From CAZLLE01 sp964560425 (GTDB taxonomy: Bacteria; Campylobacterota; Campylobacteria; Campylobacterales; QNZT01), in the NCBI GenBank assembly GCA_964560425.1, contig CAZLLE010000065.1:1-17706 (forward strand): a DNA stretch of 17,706 bases, written 5' to 3'. Both the position numbers and the translations under genes were made by a program. The notes beneath the pieces are model-generated. The model was not told the origin of the DNA. It worked only from the letters and a program-made list of their open reading frames with translations, and made no database searches. Of the stretch, positions 6,372 through 13,942 are shown piece after piece; the first letter of the stretch is position 1; each line of letters begins with the position of its first letter.

Positions 6372-7321
6372 TATTTAATTCTGTATATATAAGCACTAGG
6401 GTTGATTTTTGTTCTAATATCTCCGAGTGCATTGCTAGCAGATGATCTATCTTTATATGGTCCTACAAGAATTTTTTTGATAGTTTTACCCTTGACAACA
6501 ACATTATGAACAATATAATCATATCCACTATTTCTCACTTTATTTAAAAAGTTTTGATCTGGAAATGCTCTTGATGTAGCTCCTACTTGAACAAAATAAC
6601 CACTTGGTGTATTAAATGAATTACTTACACTTTGATGTTTTGGTTTTGTTTTAGTTTGTGGATAACTAATAGGTTTTTTTGCCAATGGTTTCCACTCTTT
6701 TTTAGGTTTCTCTTTGTACTCAATTGGCTCAGTAAACTCTTTGGATGTTACAACAACTCTCTCTTGTTCGGGTATGGTTTTTGTTGTTGGTTGAACTATT
6801 TCTGGTGTAGGTATAGTTGTAGTTTGTGTTACTACTGGTTGGCTTATTACAGATGGTTCCTCCTCTGGTGGTACAGTTACTACTGGTTGTTGTGTTGTTG
6901 CAACTTGAGGATTTGATTGTTGCTCATCTTGCTCTTTAAGTTTTCTTACCATCTCTTCAAATTTAAGATCTGTATCTGAATTTTGCTCAATAATAGGATC
7001 TTGTGTAAATAGTTGCTCACTCTCTCTATTATTATTTTCAGTTGCACTAAATAGTGCATCTTCACTCTCTTGTGTTACTTCTGGTTGTGTTGTAGAATCA
7101 ATAGGTGTAATCTGTGTAGGTTGAGCTATATTACTCTCAGGTATAGTGTCTTTGTTAAGCATTTTTACAATGATAAGAACAATTAAAAAAAACAGTACCA
7201 ACGATGCTAAAAGAAGCATGATTTTTTTTGTCTTTTCCGTCTTTTTTGCACTCTTTTCTAAAATAATGTCGCTTAGATCATTACTACCTTTTTTCTGCAT
7301 ACTTTTTAACTTTTCTTCCAT
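6371..7321 (-). CDS. Membrane-anchored SPOR-domain protein
   Basis: 316 residues in three parts: a charged cytoplasmic N-terminus (1-33), one membrane helix (about 34-55, IMLLLASLVLFFLIVLIIV), a long periplasmic linker rich in Gln, Thr, Pro and Glu (about 60-230), and a C-terminal SPOR domain (about 240-316, from SGYFVQVGATSRAF to IYRIK). SPOR domains bind glycan strands stripped of stem peptides and locate proteins to the septum; this layout is like FtsN or DamX, so a cell-division role is inferred. The ATG at 7321 has a good AGAGGAG site. It sits between the DUF1882-like gene and trpE and overlaps trpE by 1 bp. No amidase or other enzyme domain is present. Confidence 0.88.
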   Translation of the reverse strand: MEEKLKSMQKKGSNDLSDIILEKSAKKTEKTKKIMLLLASLVLFFLIVLIIVKMLNKDTIPESNIAQPTQITPIDSTTQPEVTQESEDALFSATENNNRESEQLFTQDPIIEQNSDTDLKFEEMVRKLKEQDEQQSNPQVATTQQPVVTVPPEEEPSVISQPVVTQTTTIPTPEIVQPTTKTIPEQERVVVTSKEFTEPIEYKEKPKKEWKPLAKKPISYPQTKTKPKHQSVSNSFNTPSGYFVQVGATSRAFPDQNFLNKVRNSGYDYIVHNVVVKGKTIKKILVGPYKDRSSASNALGDIRTKINPSAYIYRIK

Positions 7322-7348
7322 AACTATCTCCTCTTTTTAGTAGTTAAA

Positions 7349-7891
7349 TTACATGTGCCGAGCCCAAGAGGCTCCACGCTCTTTTTGATATACTTTATAT
7401 GGTAAATTTAATATATTAAACTCTTTTGGTATATCTGGGTTTGGAAACATCTTCCACTCTCTTGGCAACTTTTGTGCTAATTTCATAGACAACATAGAAG
7501 CCAACTGGTGTGCCTCTTGTAGAGTAGTATGTCCTTTATGTATGTATAGATGTAGATGACCAGGAGTTTTACTTTCATATGCGGTAAAGTTTAAAAACCC
7601 CTCTTCTCTTAGCATAAGTTGAGCTCTATGCCAAAATTTTTCACTATTTCTACCATTATAATCAAAGACAATATTTTCTACTTTATCTCGACTATTAATA
7701 AGTGAGTGAGCGACAATAATTTTCCTATCGCCATGTTCATTCATAATAGAGCGAGATAGTGGCTGATTAATTTTTTCATATTTATCAAAAAAGAGTCTGC
7801 CCTTATAATTTACTTTGTTGATAATCTTATCTCTTTTAATCCAGTAGTGATCTGTAATCATTTTTATTAAGGAAGTATCAACATTGTACAT
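7349..7891 (-). CDS. DUF1882-like protein, possibly primase-fold
   Basis: 180 residues, no signal peptide or membrane segment, so cytoplasmic. I read it as a DUF1882-type protein, a family I associate with Campylobacterota, where it commonly lies next to glyA and a SPOR gene. By eye it carries traces of the archaeo-eukaryotic primase (AEP) fold in the right order: IVFDYNG (74-80, compare the hhDxD motif, second acid replaced by Asn), SKTPGHLHLYIHKG (107-120, compare the SxxGxHxH motif), and MFPNPDIPKEFNILNLPYK (148-166, compare FPxQ...NLxxLPL). The last similarity is to primases of conflict systems. This is inference; the function is unknown. The ATG at 7891 has an AGGAG site that overlaps the glyA stop, so the genes are coupled. 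Confidence 0.8.
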   Translation of the reverse strand: MYNVDTSLIKMITDHYWIKRDKIINKVNYKGRLFFDKYEKINQPLSRSIMNEHGDRKIIVAHSLINSRDKVENIVFDYNGRNSEKFWHRAQLMLREEGFLNFTAYESKTPGHLHLYIHKGHTTLQEAHQLASMLSMKLAQKLPREWKMFPNPDIPKEFNILNLPYKVYQKERGASWARHM

Positions 7892-7900
7892 CTCTAACTC

Positions 7901-9148
7901 CTAATAAATTGCACGATCATATATAATGAAATTAGATGCTAAATCTTTCATCTCATCTTTAATCTGCTTTTGTAGAGTTGTATTTTCAATATCATCTAAA
8001 ATATCAGCGATTTTATTGGCAATAATTTCAAACTCTTTCTCTTTCATCCCTCTTGCTGTAAGGGCAGGTGAACCGATTCTTATTCCGCTTGTAACAAAAG
8101 GGCTTCTTGTCTCTCCCGGTACAGTATTTTTATTAATAGTAATACCTGCATTTCCAAGAGCTGCATCAGCATCTTTTCCACTAAAAGACTTATCAAGAAA
8201 TGAGACAAGAATAAGATGATTATCAGTACCACCACTTACTACATCGTAACCTCTCTTGATAAGTACATCAGAGAGAACTTTTGCATTTGCTTTGACTTGT
8301 GAAGCGTATACTTTCCATTCTGGTTTTAGGTTTTCTCCAAAACCTACTGCTTTTCCTGCTATAACATGAACAAGTGGTCCACCTTGAATTCCTGGAAAGA
8401 TAGCACTGTTTACTTTTTTGGCTATATCTTCATCATTTGTCATGATCATTCCACCTCTTGGACCTCTAAGGGTTTTATGAGTGGTTGTACTTACTATATG
8501 ACAGTGTGGAAATGGGCTAGGGTGTTCACCTGCTGCAACAAGTCCTGCAATATGAGCAATATCTGCAAATAAAATTGCACCAACCTTGTCAGCTATCTCT
8601 CTAAACTTGGCAAAATCAATCTCTCTAGGATATGCACTTGCTCCACAGATTATCATCTTTGGTTTGACAATTTTTGCAATATCCAAAACTCTCTCATAAT
8701 TTATTCGTCCATCTAGTTCGACACCATAAAAGAAACTAGAGTAAGTTTTACCAGAACTACTTACTTTTGAACCATGAGTCAAATGTCCACCATGACTTAG
8801 ATCCATACCCAAAATTTTATCAAAAGGTTTGAGAAGTGCTTGATAAACACCTTGATTTGCTTGACTTCCTGAGCTTGGTTGTACATTTGCAAATTTACAT
8901 CCAAAAAGTTCACAAGCTCTATCTATTGCTAATTGCTCAACTTGATCAGCAAATTCACAACCACCATAATATCTCTTATATGGATAACCTTCTGCATATT
9001 TATTTGTAAATACACTTCCCATTGCCTCCATGACTGCTGGATAAGTGAAGTTTTCACTAGCAATCATCTCTAGGTGGTCTGTCTGTCTTTTTAGTTCATT
9101 TTGGATTATTTCATAAACTTTTGGGTCATCTTTTTCTAAAAAATTCAT
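7901..9148 (-). CDS. glyA: Serine hydroxymethyltransferase
   Basis: GlyA interconverts serine and glycine while charging tetrahydrofolate with a one-carbon unit; it needs pyridoxal phosphate (PLP). 415 residues, normal size. Key segments: SENFTYPAVMEAMGS (31-45), the YAEGYPYKRYYGG signature (51-63), SHGGHLTHG (118-126), ADIAHIAGL (195-203) with the PLP-binding Asp196 and His199, and STTTHKTLRGPRGG (220-233) with the PLP lysine K225. The start lies 3 bp after the lysS stop, with AGAGG as ribosome site in the lysS end. The gene is in the middle of the long minus-strand block. Confidence 0.97.
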   Translation of the reverse strand: MNFLEKDDPKVYEIIQNELKRQTDHLEMIASENFTYPAVMEAMGSVFTNKYAEGYPYKRYYGGCEFADQVEQLAIDRACELFGCKFANVQPSSGSQANQGVYQALLKPFDKILGMDLSHGGHLTHGSKVSSSGKTYSSFFYGVELDGRINYERVLDIAKIVKPKMIICGASAYPREIDFAKFREIADKVGAILFADIAHIAGLVAAGEHPSPFPHCHIVSTTTHKTLRGPRGGMIMTNDEDIAKKVNSAIFPGIQGGPLVHVIAGKAVGFGENLKPEWKVYASQVKANAKVLSDVLIKRGYDVVSGGTDNHLILVSFLDKSFSGKDADAALGNAGITINKNTVPGETRSPFVTSGIRIGSPALTARGMKEKEFEIIANKIADILDDIENTTLQKQIKDEMKDLASNFIIYDRAIY

Positions 9149-9151
9149 CTT

Positions 9152-10663
9152 TTAATTTTCCTCTTGTTCTTGTTTTTGAATTGGTTTCATCGCTGGAAAT
9201 AGTATTACATCTCTAATTGATTGTTGATTTGCCAAAAGCATTACTAATCTATCGATTCCTATACCTTGACCCGCTGTTGGTGGCATTCCGTATCCTAATG
9301 CATGAACATACTCTTCATCCATTTCATGGGCTTCATCATCACCACTATTTTTATGTTCTATTTGAGCCGAAAATCTCTCATGTTGATCTATTGGATCATT
9401 TAATTCGTTAAACCCATTTGCAATCTCTTGAGCTGCTACAAAAAATTCAAATCTATCTGCAATAGATGGATCTTCATCACTTCTTCTAGCTAATGGACTA
9501 ATCTCTATAGGGTAGTGAGTAATAAATGTTGGATTTATTAGTTTTGGTTCTACAAATTCATCAAAAAGTTCTTCTTGAAGTTTTGCATTTGGTAATTTTG
9601 GATCAACACTCACTCCCTTCTCTTTTAGATAAGCTACAATTTTTTCATTATCACTAATAATATCTTCAGGAACTCCACCAATTTGAATAAGAGAATCTCT
9701 CCAAGTTACTTTTGCAAAAGGAGTAGAGTAATCAATCTCCATATCTCCAAACGGTAGTTTTGTAGGAAGGTTTAGTTCACTTAAAAGTTTTTGAAAAAGA
9801 TCTTCTGTAAGTTTCATTAGGTCTTTGTAATTGTGATATGTCCAATAAAATTCAAGCATAGTAAACTCTGGGTTATGTGTCTGATCCATTCCCTCATTTC
9901 TAAAGTTTCTATTTACCTCAAATACTGCTTCAAATCCACCAACAATTAATCTTTTTAGATATAGTTCAGGTGCAATTCTGAGAAATCTCTCAATTCCAAG
10001 TGCATTATGATGAGTAACAAATGGTTTTGCATTTGCACCACCTGCAATTGGGTGCATCATCGGTGTTTCTACCTCTAAAAAGCCTAAATCTTCAAAAAAT
10101 CTTCTACTGATACTAACAATACGACTTCTCATTTTGAAGATCTCTTTTACATCAGGGTTCATGATCATATCAAGATATCTTTGTCTATATCTAAGCTCTT
10201 TATCTTGCAGACCATGAAATTTTTCAGGTAGTGGTTTTACTGATTTTGTTGCCAAATTTAAATCGGTTACATGAAGAGATAACTCTCCTGTTTTGGTTAC
10301 AAAAGGAAAACCTTTTACACTGATAATATCGCCTACTTCTATAAGTTTTTTAAATATAGTATTGTAAAAACCTTCTGGTAAATTATCTCTTGATACATAG
10401 ATTTGCAATAATCCACTCTCATCTTCTATTTTTACAAATGCAGCTTTTCCCATGATTCGTAAAAATTTAATTCGACCACTGAGTCTTCTCTCTTTGCTCT
10501 CATCTCTTTTCTCTTCTGAATCAATAACATAAGCAAACTCTTCGTTAAATGCTCTTGTTGAACTATCTCGTTCGATATTATGTGGATAAGGGTTTTGTCC
10601 TAACTCTTTTAATGTATTAGATTTCTCTATTCTCTGTTGTTCATATTGATTATCAAATATCAA
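9152..10663 (-). CDS. lysS: Lysyl-tRNA synthetase, class II
   Basis: LysS charges tRNA-Lys. I set the start at a TTG (10663), giving 503 residues beginning MIFDNQYEQQR, because AGGAG (10671-10675) lies 7 bases before it and the upstream extension to ATG 10696 is an 11-residue basic stretch (QRVSRSRRIE) inside fur. Known Campylobacter enzymes also begin close to xFDNQY. An OB-fold anticodon domain fills the first ~150 residues (SGRIKFLRIMGKAAFVKIED), then the class II core: motif 1 near GFLEVETPMM, motif 2 FRNEGMDQTHNPEFTMLEF and motif 3 GIGIDRLVMLL close to the C-terminus. A normal full-length LysS. It starts 2 bp after the fur stop, and its ribosome site is made of the last fur codons. Confidence 0.96.
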   Translation of the reverse strand: MIFDNQYEQQRIEKSNTLKELGQNPYPHNIERDSSTRAFNEEFAYVIDSEEKRDESKERRLSGRIKFLRIMGKAAFVKIEDESGLLQIYVSRDNLPEGFYNTIFKKLIEVGDIISVKGFPFVTKTGELSLHVTDLNLATKSVKPLPEKFHGLQDKELRYRQRYLDMIMNPDVKEIFKMRSRIVSISRRFFEDLGFLEVETPMMHPIAGGANAKPFVTHHNALGIERFLRIAPELYLKRLIVGGFEAVFEVNRNFRNEGMDQTHNPEFTMLEFYWTYHNYKDLMKLTEDLFQKLLSELNLPTKLPFGDMEIDYSTPFAKVTWRDSLIQIGGVPEDIISDNEKIVAYLKEKGVSVDPKLPNAKLQEELFDEFVEPKLINPTFITHYPIEISPLARRSDEDPSIADRFEFFVAAQEIANGFNELNDPIDQHERFSAQIEHKNSGDDEAHEMDEEYVHALGYGMPPTAGQGIGIDRLVMLLANQQSIRDVILFPAMKPIQKQEQEEN

Positions 10664-10665
10664 CT

Positions 10666-11130
10666 CTATTCTCCTGCTTCTTGACACTCTTTGCAAATTC
10701 CATATAGTTGCATAAGGTGATCTGTTAATTTAAAATCGTGAATACTAGCTACTTCTTCCTGAATCATCTCAATTTTTTTATTTTCAAATTCAACAATTTT
10801 TCCGCACTTTTCACAGATCAGATGATCATGATGTGGTTTGTTTGCTATTTCAAATTTTTTACCTTGAGTTCCAAATGATATAGAGCTTACAATAGAGTTA
10901 TCTTCTAATAAATTTAGAGTTCTGTAGACAGTTGTAATACCTACATTGTAGTCAGGATAATTTTTTTTCACTAGATTATATAGATCTTCTGGTGTAAAAT
11001 GTTCAGGATTTTCAAAGAGAGTTTTAAGAATAGCCTCTCTTTGTGCTGTAAATTTTAAATTATTTGATTTTAACAATGTTTTAAATCTATGAAGAAGCTC
11101 TTCATATTTTAGATTAATAATATTTTTCAT
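10666..11130 (-). CDS. fur: Ferric uptake regulator Fur
   Basis: Fur is the iron-responsive repressor: with Fe(II) bound it shuts off iron-uptake genes. 154 residues. The winged helix covers about 10-90, with the recognition helix around GITTVYRTLNLLED (64-77). The regulatory site HHDHLICEKCG (100-110) supplies His and acidic ligands, and two CxxC pairs (C106/C109 and C146/C149) form the structural zinc site. The HHDH motif fits Fur better than PerR or Zur, but assignments within the family are not certain from sequence alone. The gene lies 9 bp after cvpA and its last codons carry the lysS ribosome site, so fur and lysS are expressed together. Confidence 0.9.
   Translation of the reverse strand: MKNIINLKYEELLHRFKTLLKSNNLKFTAQREAILKTLFENPEHFTPEDLYNLVKKNYPDYNVGITTVYRTLNLLEDNSIVSSISFGTQGKKFEIANKPHHDHLICEKCGKIVEFENKKIEMIQEEVASIHDFKLTDHLMQLYGICKECQEAGE
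10671..10675 (-). promoter_or_regulatory. Ribosome binding site deciding the TTG start of lysS
   Basis: AGGAG on the minus strand, inside the last three codons of fur and 7 bases before the TTG at 10663. No comparable site precedes the ATG at 10696. Confidence 0.7.
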
Positions 11131-11139
11131 ATTCTAGTC

Positions 11140-11703
11140 CTAATATTTATTTTCTAAACTCTCTTCTTCGTTATCACTATCACTATCTATTTTTATTTGA
11201 TTTTCCCATTGATCTAGAGCATCTGTTTGTACTATTTTGGAACCATATTCTAAAAATATTGGATACATCATACTACCCTCAAAAATATTTTTTACACTTG
11301 TCTTAAAAACAGGAATACTGGAAATTACATGTATAATAATTGAAAAAATTAGAAATATTTTGGCAGCTCCTGCAAAAAAACCCAAAATTCTATCAACAAC
11401 ATTCAAACCGCTTGAAGCTACCAATTTACCAAGTAACATACCCACAAAAGATGCTAATAGCCAAAATATAATAAGTGCTGCAATAAAGCCAATTAGATAG
11501 ATAGATCCCTTATTTGTAAGATGGAGAAAATTAACATCTAAATACTCTCCTACACTTTGAGCAAATCTAGAAGCGACATAAATTCCACCAATAATACCTA
11601 TTAGTCCAAATACCTCTTTGACAAATCCTCTAAAGAAACCTTTAATACCCAAAAAAAGTATTAACGCTATTGATACTATATCTAGAAGTGAAACATTTTC
11701 CAT
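11140..11703 (-). CDS. CvpA family inner-membrane protein
   Basis: 187 residues with four hydrophobic helices (about 5-22, 30-48, 66-90, 105-128) and the family wording LDIVSIALILFLGIKGFFRGFVKEVFG near the N-terminus, spread over two segments. CvpA was named for colicin V production in E. coli; the family is linked to envelope stress tolerance, and its biochemical role is not settled. The C-terminal tail (about 140-187) is acidic and soluble. The gene follows a 113-bp gap after pilT with a likely promoter, and it leads fur and lysS. Confidence 0.85.
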   Translation of the reverse strand: MENVSLLDIVSIALILFLGIKGFFRGFVKEVFGLIGIIGGIYVASRFAQSVGEYLDVNFLHLTNKGSIYLIGFIAALIIFWLLASFVGMLLGKLVASSGLNVVDRILGFFAGAAKIFLIFSIIIHVISSIPVFKTSVKNIFEGSMMYPIFLEYGSKIVQTDALDQWENQIKIDSDSDNEEESLENKY

Positions 11704-11739
11704 TTGCTCTAAAACCTTTATATTTTTAATTATTAAATA

Positions 11740-11745
11740 ATTATA
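11740..11745 (-). promoter_or_regulatory. candidate -10 box for cvpA-fur-lysS
   Basis: On the minus strand the word CTGATATAAT contains a perfect TATAAT, about 36 bases before the cvpA ATG, in the only sizeable gap of the minus-strand block. No clear -35 is seen, and upstream are A/T runs typical of promoters in this group. The neighbouring GTTATTATC is A/T-rich like a Fur box, but too degenerate to call. Confidence 0.4.
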
Positions 11746-11816
11746 TCAGATAATAACAAAATTTTTTTACTTAATTATATATGTATTTAATTAAAATTTA
11801 AAATTAAACTTGCTAA

Positions 11817-12914
11817 TTAAACACCAATTTTATTTTTTAACTCTTCTGGTTGAGATGCTACTTTGAGTGCATCCTCTTTTGAGATAGTGTTATTTTTCAC
11901 CAATTTCTCCAAAGCTTGTGTTTGAGTTTGCATACCTGTTGTACCTTGATTGAGTTGCATTTGTGAATATATTTGGTGCATTTTACTCTCTCTAATAAGA
12001 TTTCCAATTGCATGATTGTTAATCATTATCTCTTGTGCAACAGCTCTTCCTCCACCTTTTTTTGGTAGAAGCATTTGCGAAACAACAGCAGTTAATGAAA
12101 TAGATAACATATTTGTAATTTGTTGCTGTTCTGATCCATCAAAAGTATCAACAATTCTATTGATAGTTTGTACTGCTGAGTTTGTGTGAAGTGTGCCAAA
12201 AACAAGGTGTCCTGTTTCTGCCGCAGTTAGTGCTGCCTCTATTGTCTCTTTATCTCTCATCTCCCCAATTAATATTACATCAGGATCTTCACGCATTGCA
12301 TATTTGAGTGCCGAAGAGAAACTCTTGGTATCTTCTCCTACATTTCTGTGTGAAAAAAGAGATTTTTTATTTTGATGAATAAACTCAACAGGATCTTCAA
12401 CTGTAATGATATGTTTGTGTTCTGTGAGATTAATCTCATTGATTAGTGCTGATAGTGTTGTTGATTTACCACTCCCCGTAGGACCTGTTACTAAAATAAG
12501 CCCTTTTTCTCTTTTGATAATCTCTTTAAATGTAGGAGGAGCTTTGAGATCATCAAGAGATGGAATCTCTGTAGGAATTATTCTAAATGCAGCTGCTAGT
12601 TCACTATTAAATGTATAGTAATAGTTTCCTCTAAATCTACCAATATTAGGTATCTCTATTGCAAAATCGACCTCTTTATTCTCCTCTAAATATTTTTTCT
12701 GTTTATCTGTAATTAGTGCATAACACATCTCTTCAATCTTTTTACCTGTCAAGATAGGAAGATTAAGTGCTATTAGTTTTCCATCGATTCTAATTTGAGG
12801 TTCACTCCGACTTACAAGGTGTAAATCGGAAGCACCATGAGCTACTATGTTTTTGAGTAGAGTGTTTATATCCATCTCTTGGACTGCTGGTCTTTGTAGT
12901 GTTGCTGCTTCCAT
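11817..12914 (-). CDS. pilT: Type IV pilus retraction ATPase PilT
   Basis: PilT is the hexameric ATPase at the base of type IV pili that drives filament retraction, giving twitching motility and DNA uptake. 365 residues. An N-terminal PAS-like domain (GASDLHLVSRSEPQIRIDG, 27-45) precedes the ATPase core: Walker A GPTGSGKST (144-152), Asp box around ITVEDPVEFIH (170-180), Walker B DPDVILIGEMRD (210-221) and His box AAETGHLVFGTLHT (231-244). AIGNLIRESK matches the PilT hallmark AIRNLIRE and separates it from PilU and from PilB assembly ATPases. It follows gatC after 12 bp. No other pilus genes are in the window. Confidence 0.93.
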   Translation of the reverse strand: MEAATLQRPAVQEMDINTLLKNIVAHGASDLHLVSRSEPQIRIDGKLIALNLPILTGKKIEEMCYALITDKQKKYLEENKEVDFAIEIPNIGRFRGNYYYTFNSELAAAFRIIPTEIPSLDDLKAPPTFKEIIKREKGLILVTGPTGSGKSTTLSALINEINLTEHKHIITVEDPVEFIHQNKKSLFSHRNVGEDTKSFSSALKYAMREDPDVILIGEMRDKETIEAALTAAETGHLVFGTLHTNSAVQTINRIVDTFDGSEQQQITNMLSISLTAVVSQMLLPKKGGGRAVAQEIMINNHAIGNLIRESKMHQIYSQMQLNQGTTGMQTQTQALEKLVKNNTISKEDALKVASQPEELKNKIGV

Positions 12915-12926
12915 TTAAATACTTCC

Positions 12927-13217
12927 CTATTCGATTATTTTTGGAACAACAAAAAAACCTCCCTCTCTTTTAGGTGCATTTTCCAAAATTGTTTTTACAA
13001 TTTCAGGATTATTTGAAGGTATATCCTCTCTAAAGGGAGTTCCTCCAGCGATTGTTGAGAAAGAAGCATCTTTATCGCTCAGATCTAATTCACTTAGATT
13101 CTCTACAAAATCGACTATTTGGCTAATCTCCTTAATAGTCTCCTCTCTCTTATCTTCACTAATCTTTAAAGATGAAAGTTTTTCTAGTTTTGTAAGCAGT
13201 GCATCATCAATTTTCAT
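12927..13217 (-). CDS. gatC: Asp/Glu-tRNA amidotransferase subunit C
   Basis: GatC is the small scaffold subunit of the GatCAB complex, which converts Glu-tRNA(Gln) and Asp-tRNA(Asn) to the amide forms in bacteria without GlnRS or AsnRS. 96 residues, the usual length, with the family pattern: an N-terminal LTKLEKLSSLKIS helix, a QIVDFVENLSELDL segment, and the C-terminal ENAPKREGGFFVVPKII motif. It is the first gene of the long minus-strand block; gatA and gatB are not nearby, as is common in this group. A candidate extended -10 lies about 32-40 bases before its ATG, and AAGG 10 bases before it may be the ribosome site. Confidence 0.94.
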   Translation of the reverse strand: MKIDDALLTKLEKLSSLKISEDKREETIKEISQIVDFVENLSELDLSDKDASFSTIAGGTPFREDIPSNNPEIVKTILENAPKREGGFFVVPKIIE

Positions 13218-13248
13218 GTTTAATAAACCTTTTTTATAAAATACACTT

Positions 13249-13257
13249 ATTCTAGCA
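13249..13257 (-). promoter_or_regulatory. candidate extended -10 promoter for gatC and the minus-strand block
   Basis: TGCTAGAAT on the minus strand is an extended -10 (TGn plus TAGAAT, 5 of 6). Transcription would start near 13241, about 25 bases before the gatC ATG. It lies in the 101-bp divergent gap; the plus-strand block must be started from the same gap, where I see only a weak candidate (TAGACT near 13302). Confidence 0.4.
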
Positions 13258-13318
13258 AAAGTAGATTAATTCTAATATCAATACTTAATAAATTCTGTGA
13301 TAGACTCCCAAGATTATA

Positions 13319-13936
13319 ATGAGTAAATATGAAGGATATAAATTGAGTTTAAAAGATAATGTAAATGCGATTAAAGAAGAGTTAACTGCCGAAGAGCAAT
13401 TTCTTGAGAGTGTTATAAAAGCAGAAGGGTTTTGGAAAAAGTATAAGACTATTATTATTGCGATTGTATCGCTAATAGTTATTGCTGTAGTTGCCAATTT
13501 AGTGATGAAGAGTATAGAAGAGAATAGATTGTTAAAAGCAAATGAAGCTTATGTAAAAGTTCTAAAAGATCCATCTGATGTGGCATCATTGGCAGAGTTA
13601 AAAGATTCAAATCCAGCTTTGCATGAGCTATTTATTTTTCAAAATGCTATGAAAACAGATACAGTTGAAGCACTAAGTGGTATATCTAGTCAGATCAAAG
13701 ATCCTATTTTGAAAGATCTTCTTTCATATCAAAAGGCATCATTAGAAGAGAAAGATTTAGAAACCTATAGTATAAAAAGCTCATCTATTTTAAAAGATAT
13801 AGCTCTTTTAGAGAGGGGCTATATGCTTCTTGAAGAGGGAAAAATTAAAGAGGCATCATCAGCTTTGATGAGTATTTCTGAAAATTCTCAACTTAGAAGT
13901 GTTGCCGATGCTCTTAGCCATTATAGTGTTAAGTAG
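13319..13936 (+). CDS. Membrane-anchored TPR-like protein (YfgM-like)
   Basis: 205 residues: a soluble N-terminal part (1-42), one membrane helix (43-64, KTIIIAIVSLIVIAVVANLVM) and an all-helical C-terminal domain whose pattern (AxxxLxxLxxxxPxLxxL...YQKAxLEEKD...GYMLLEEGKIKEASSAL) suggests TPR-like repeats outside the membrane. This is the architecture of YfgM, the ancillary subunit of the Sec translocon in E. coli that links to periplasmic chaperones. The next gene is a BamB-like lipoprotein, the same order as yfgM-bamB in E. coli, which supports the assignment. No conserved catalytic residues are seen. The ATG at 13319 has no strong ribosome site. Confidence 0.7.
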   Translation: MSKYEGYKLSLKDNVNAIKEELTAEEQFLESVIKAEGFWKKYKTIIIAIVSLIVIAVVANLVMKSIEENRLLKANEAYVKVLKDPSDVASLAELKDSNPALHELFIFQNAMKTDTVEALSGISSQIKDPILKDLLSYQKASLEEKDLETYSIKSSSILKDIALLERGYMLLEEGKIKEASSALMSISENSQLRSVADALSHYSVK

Positions 13937-13942
13937 TCTATT

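Noticed and set aside
11733..11765. Fur box in front of cvpA-fur
   Set aside because: Words such as GATAATAAC are present, but the region is nearly pure A/T and no 19-bp palindrome with acceptable matches can be drawn.
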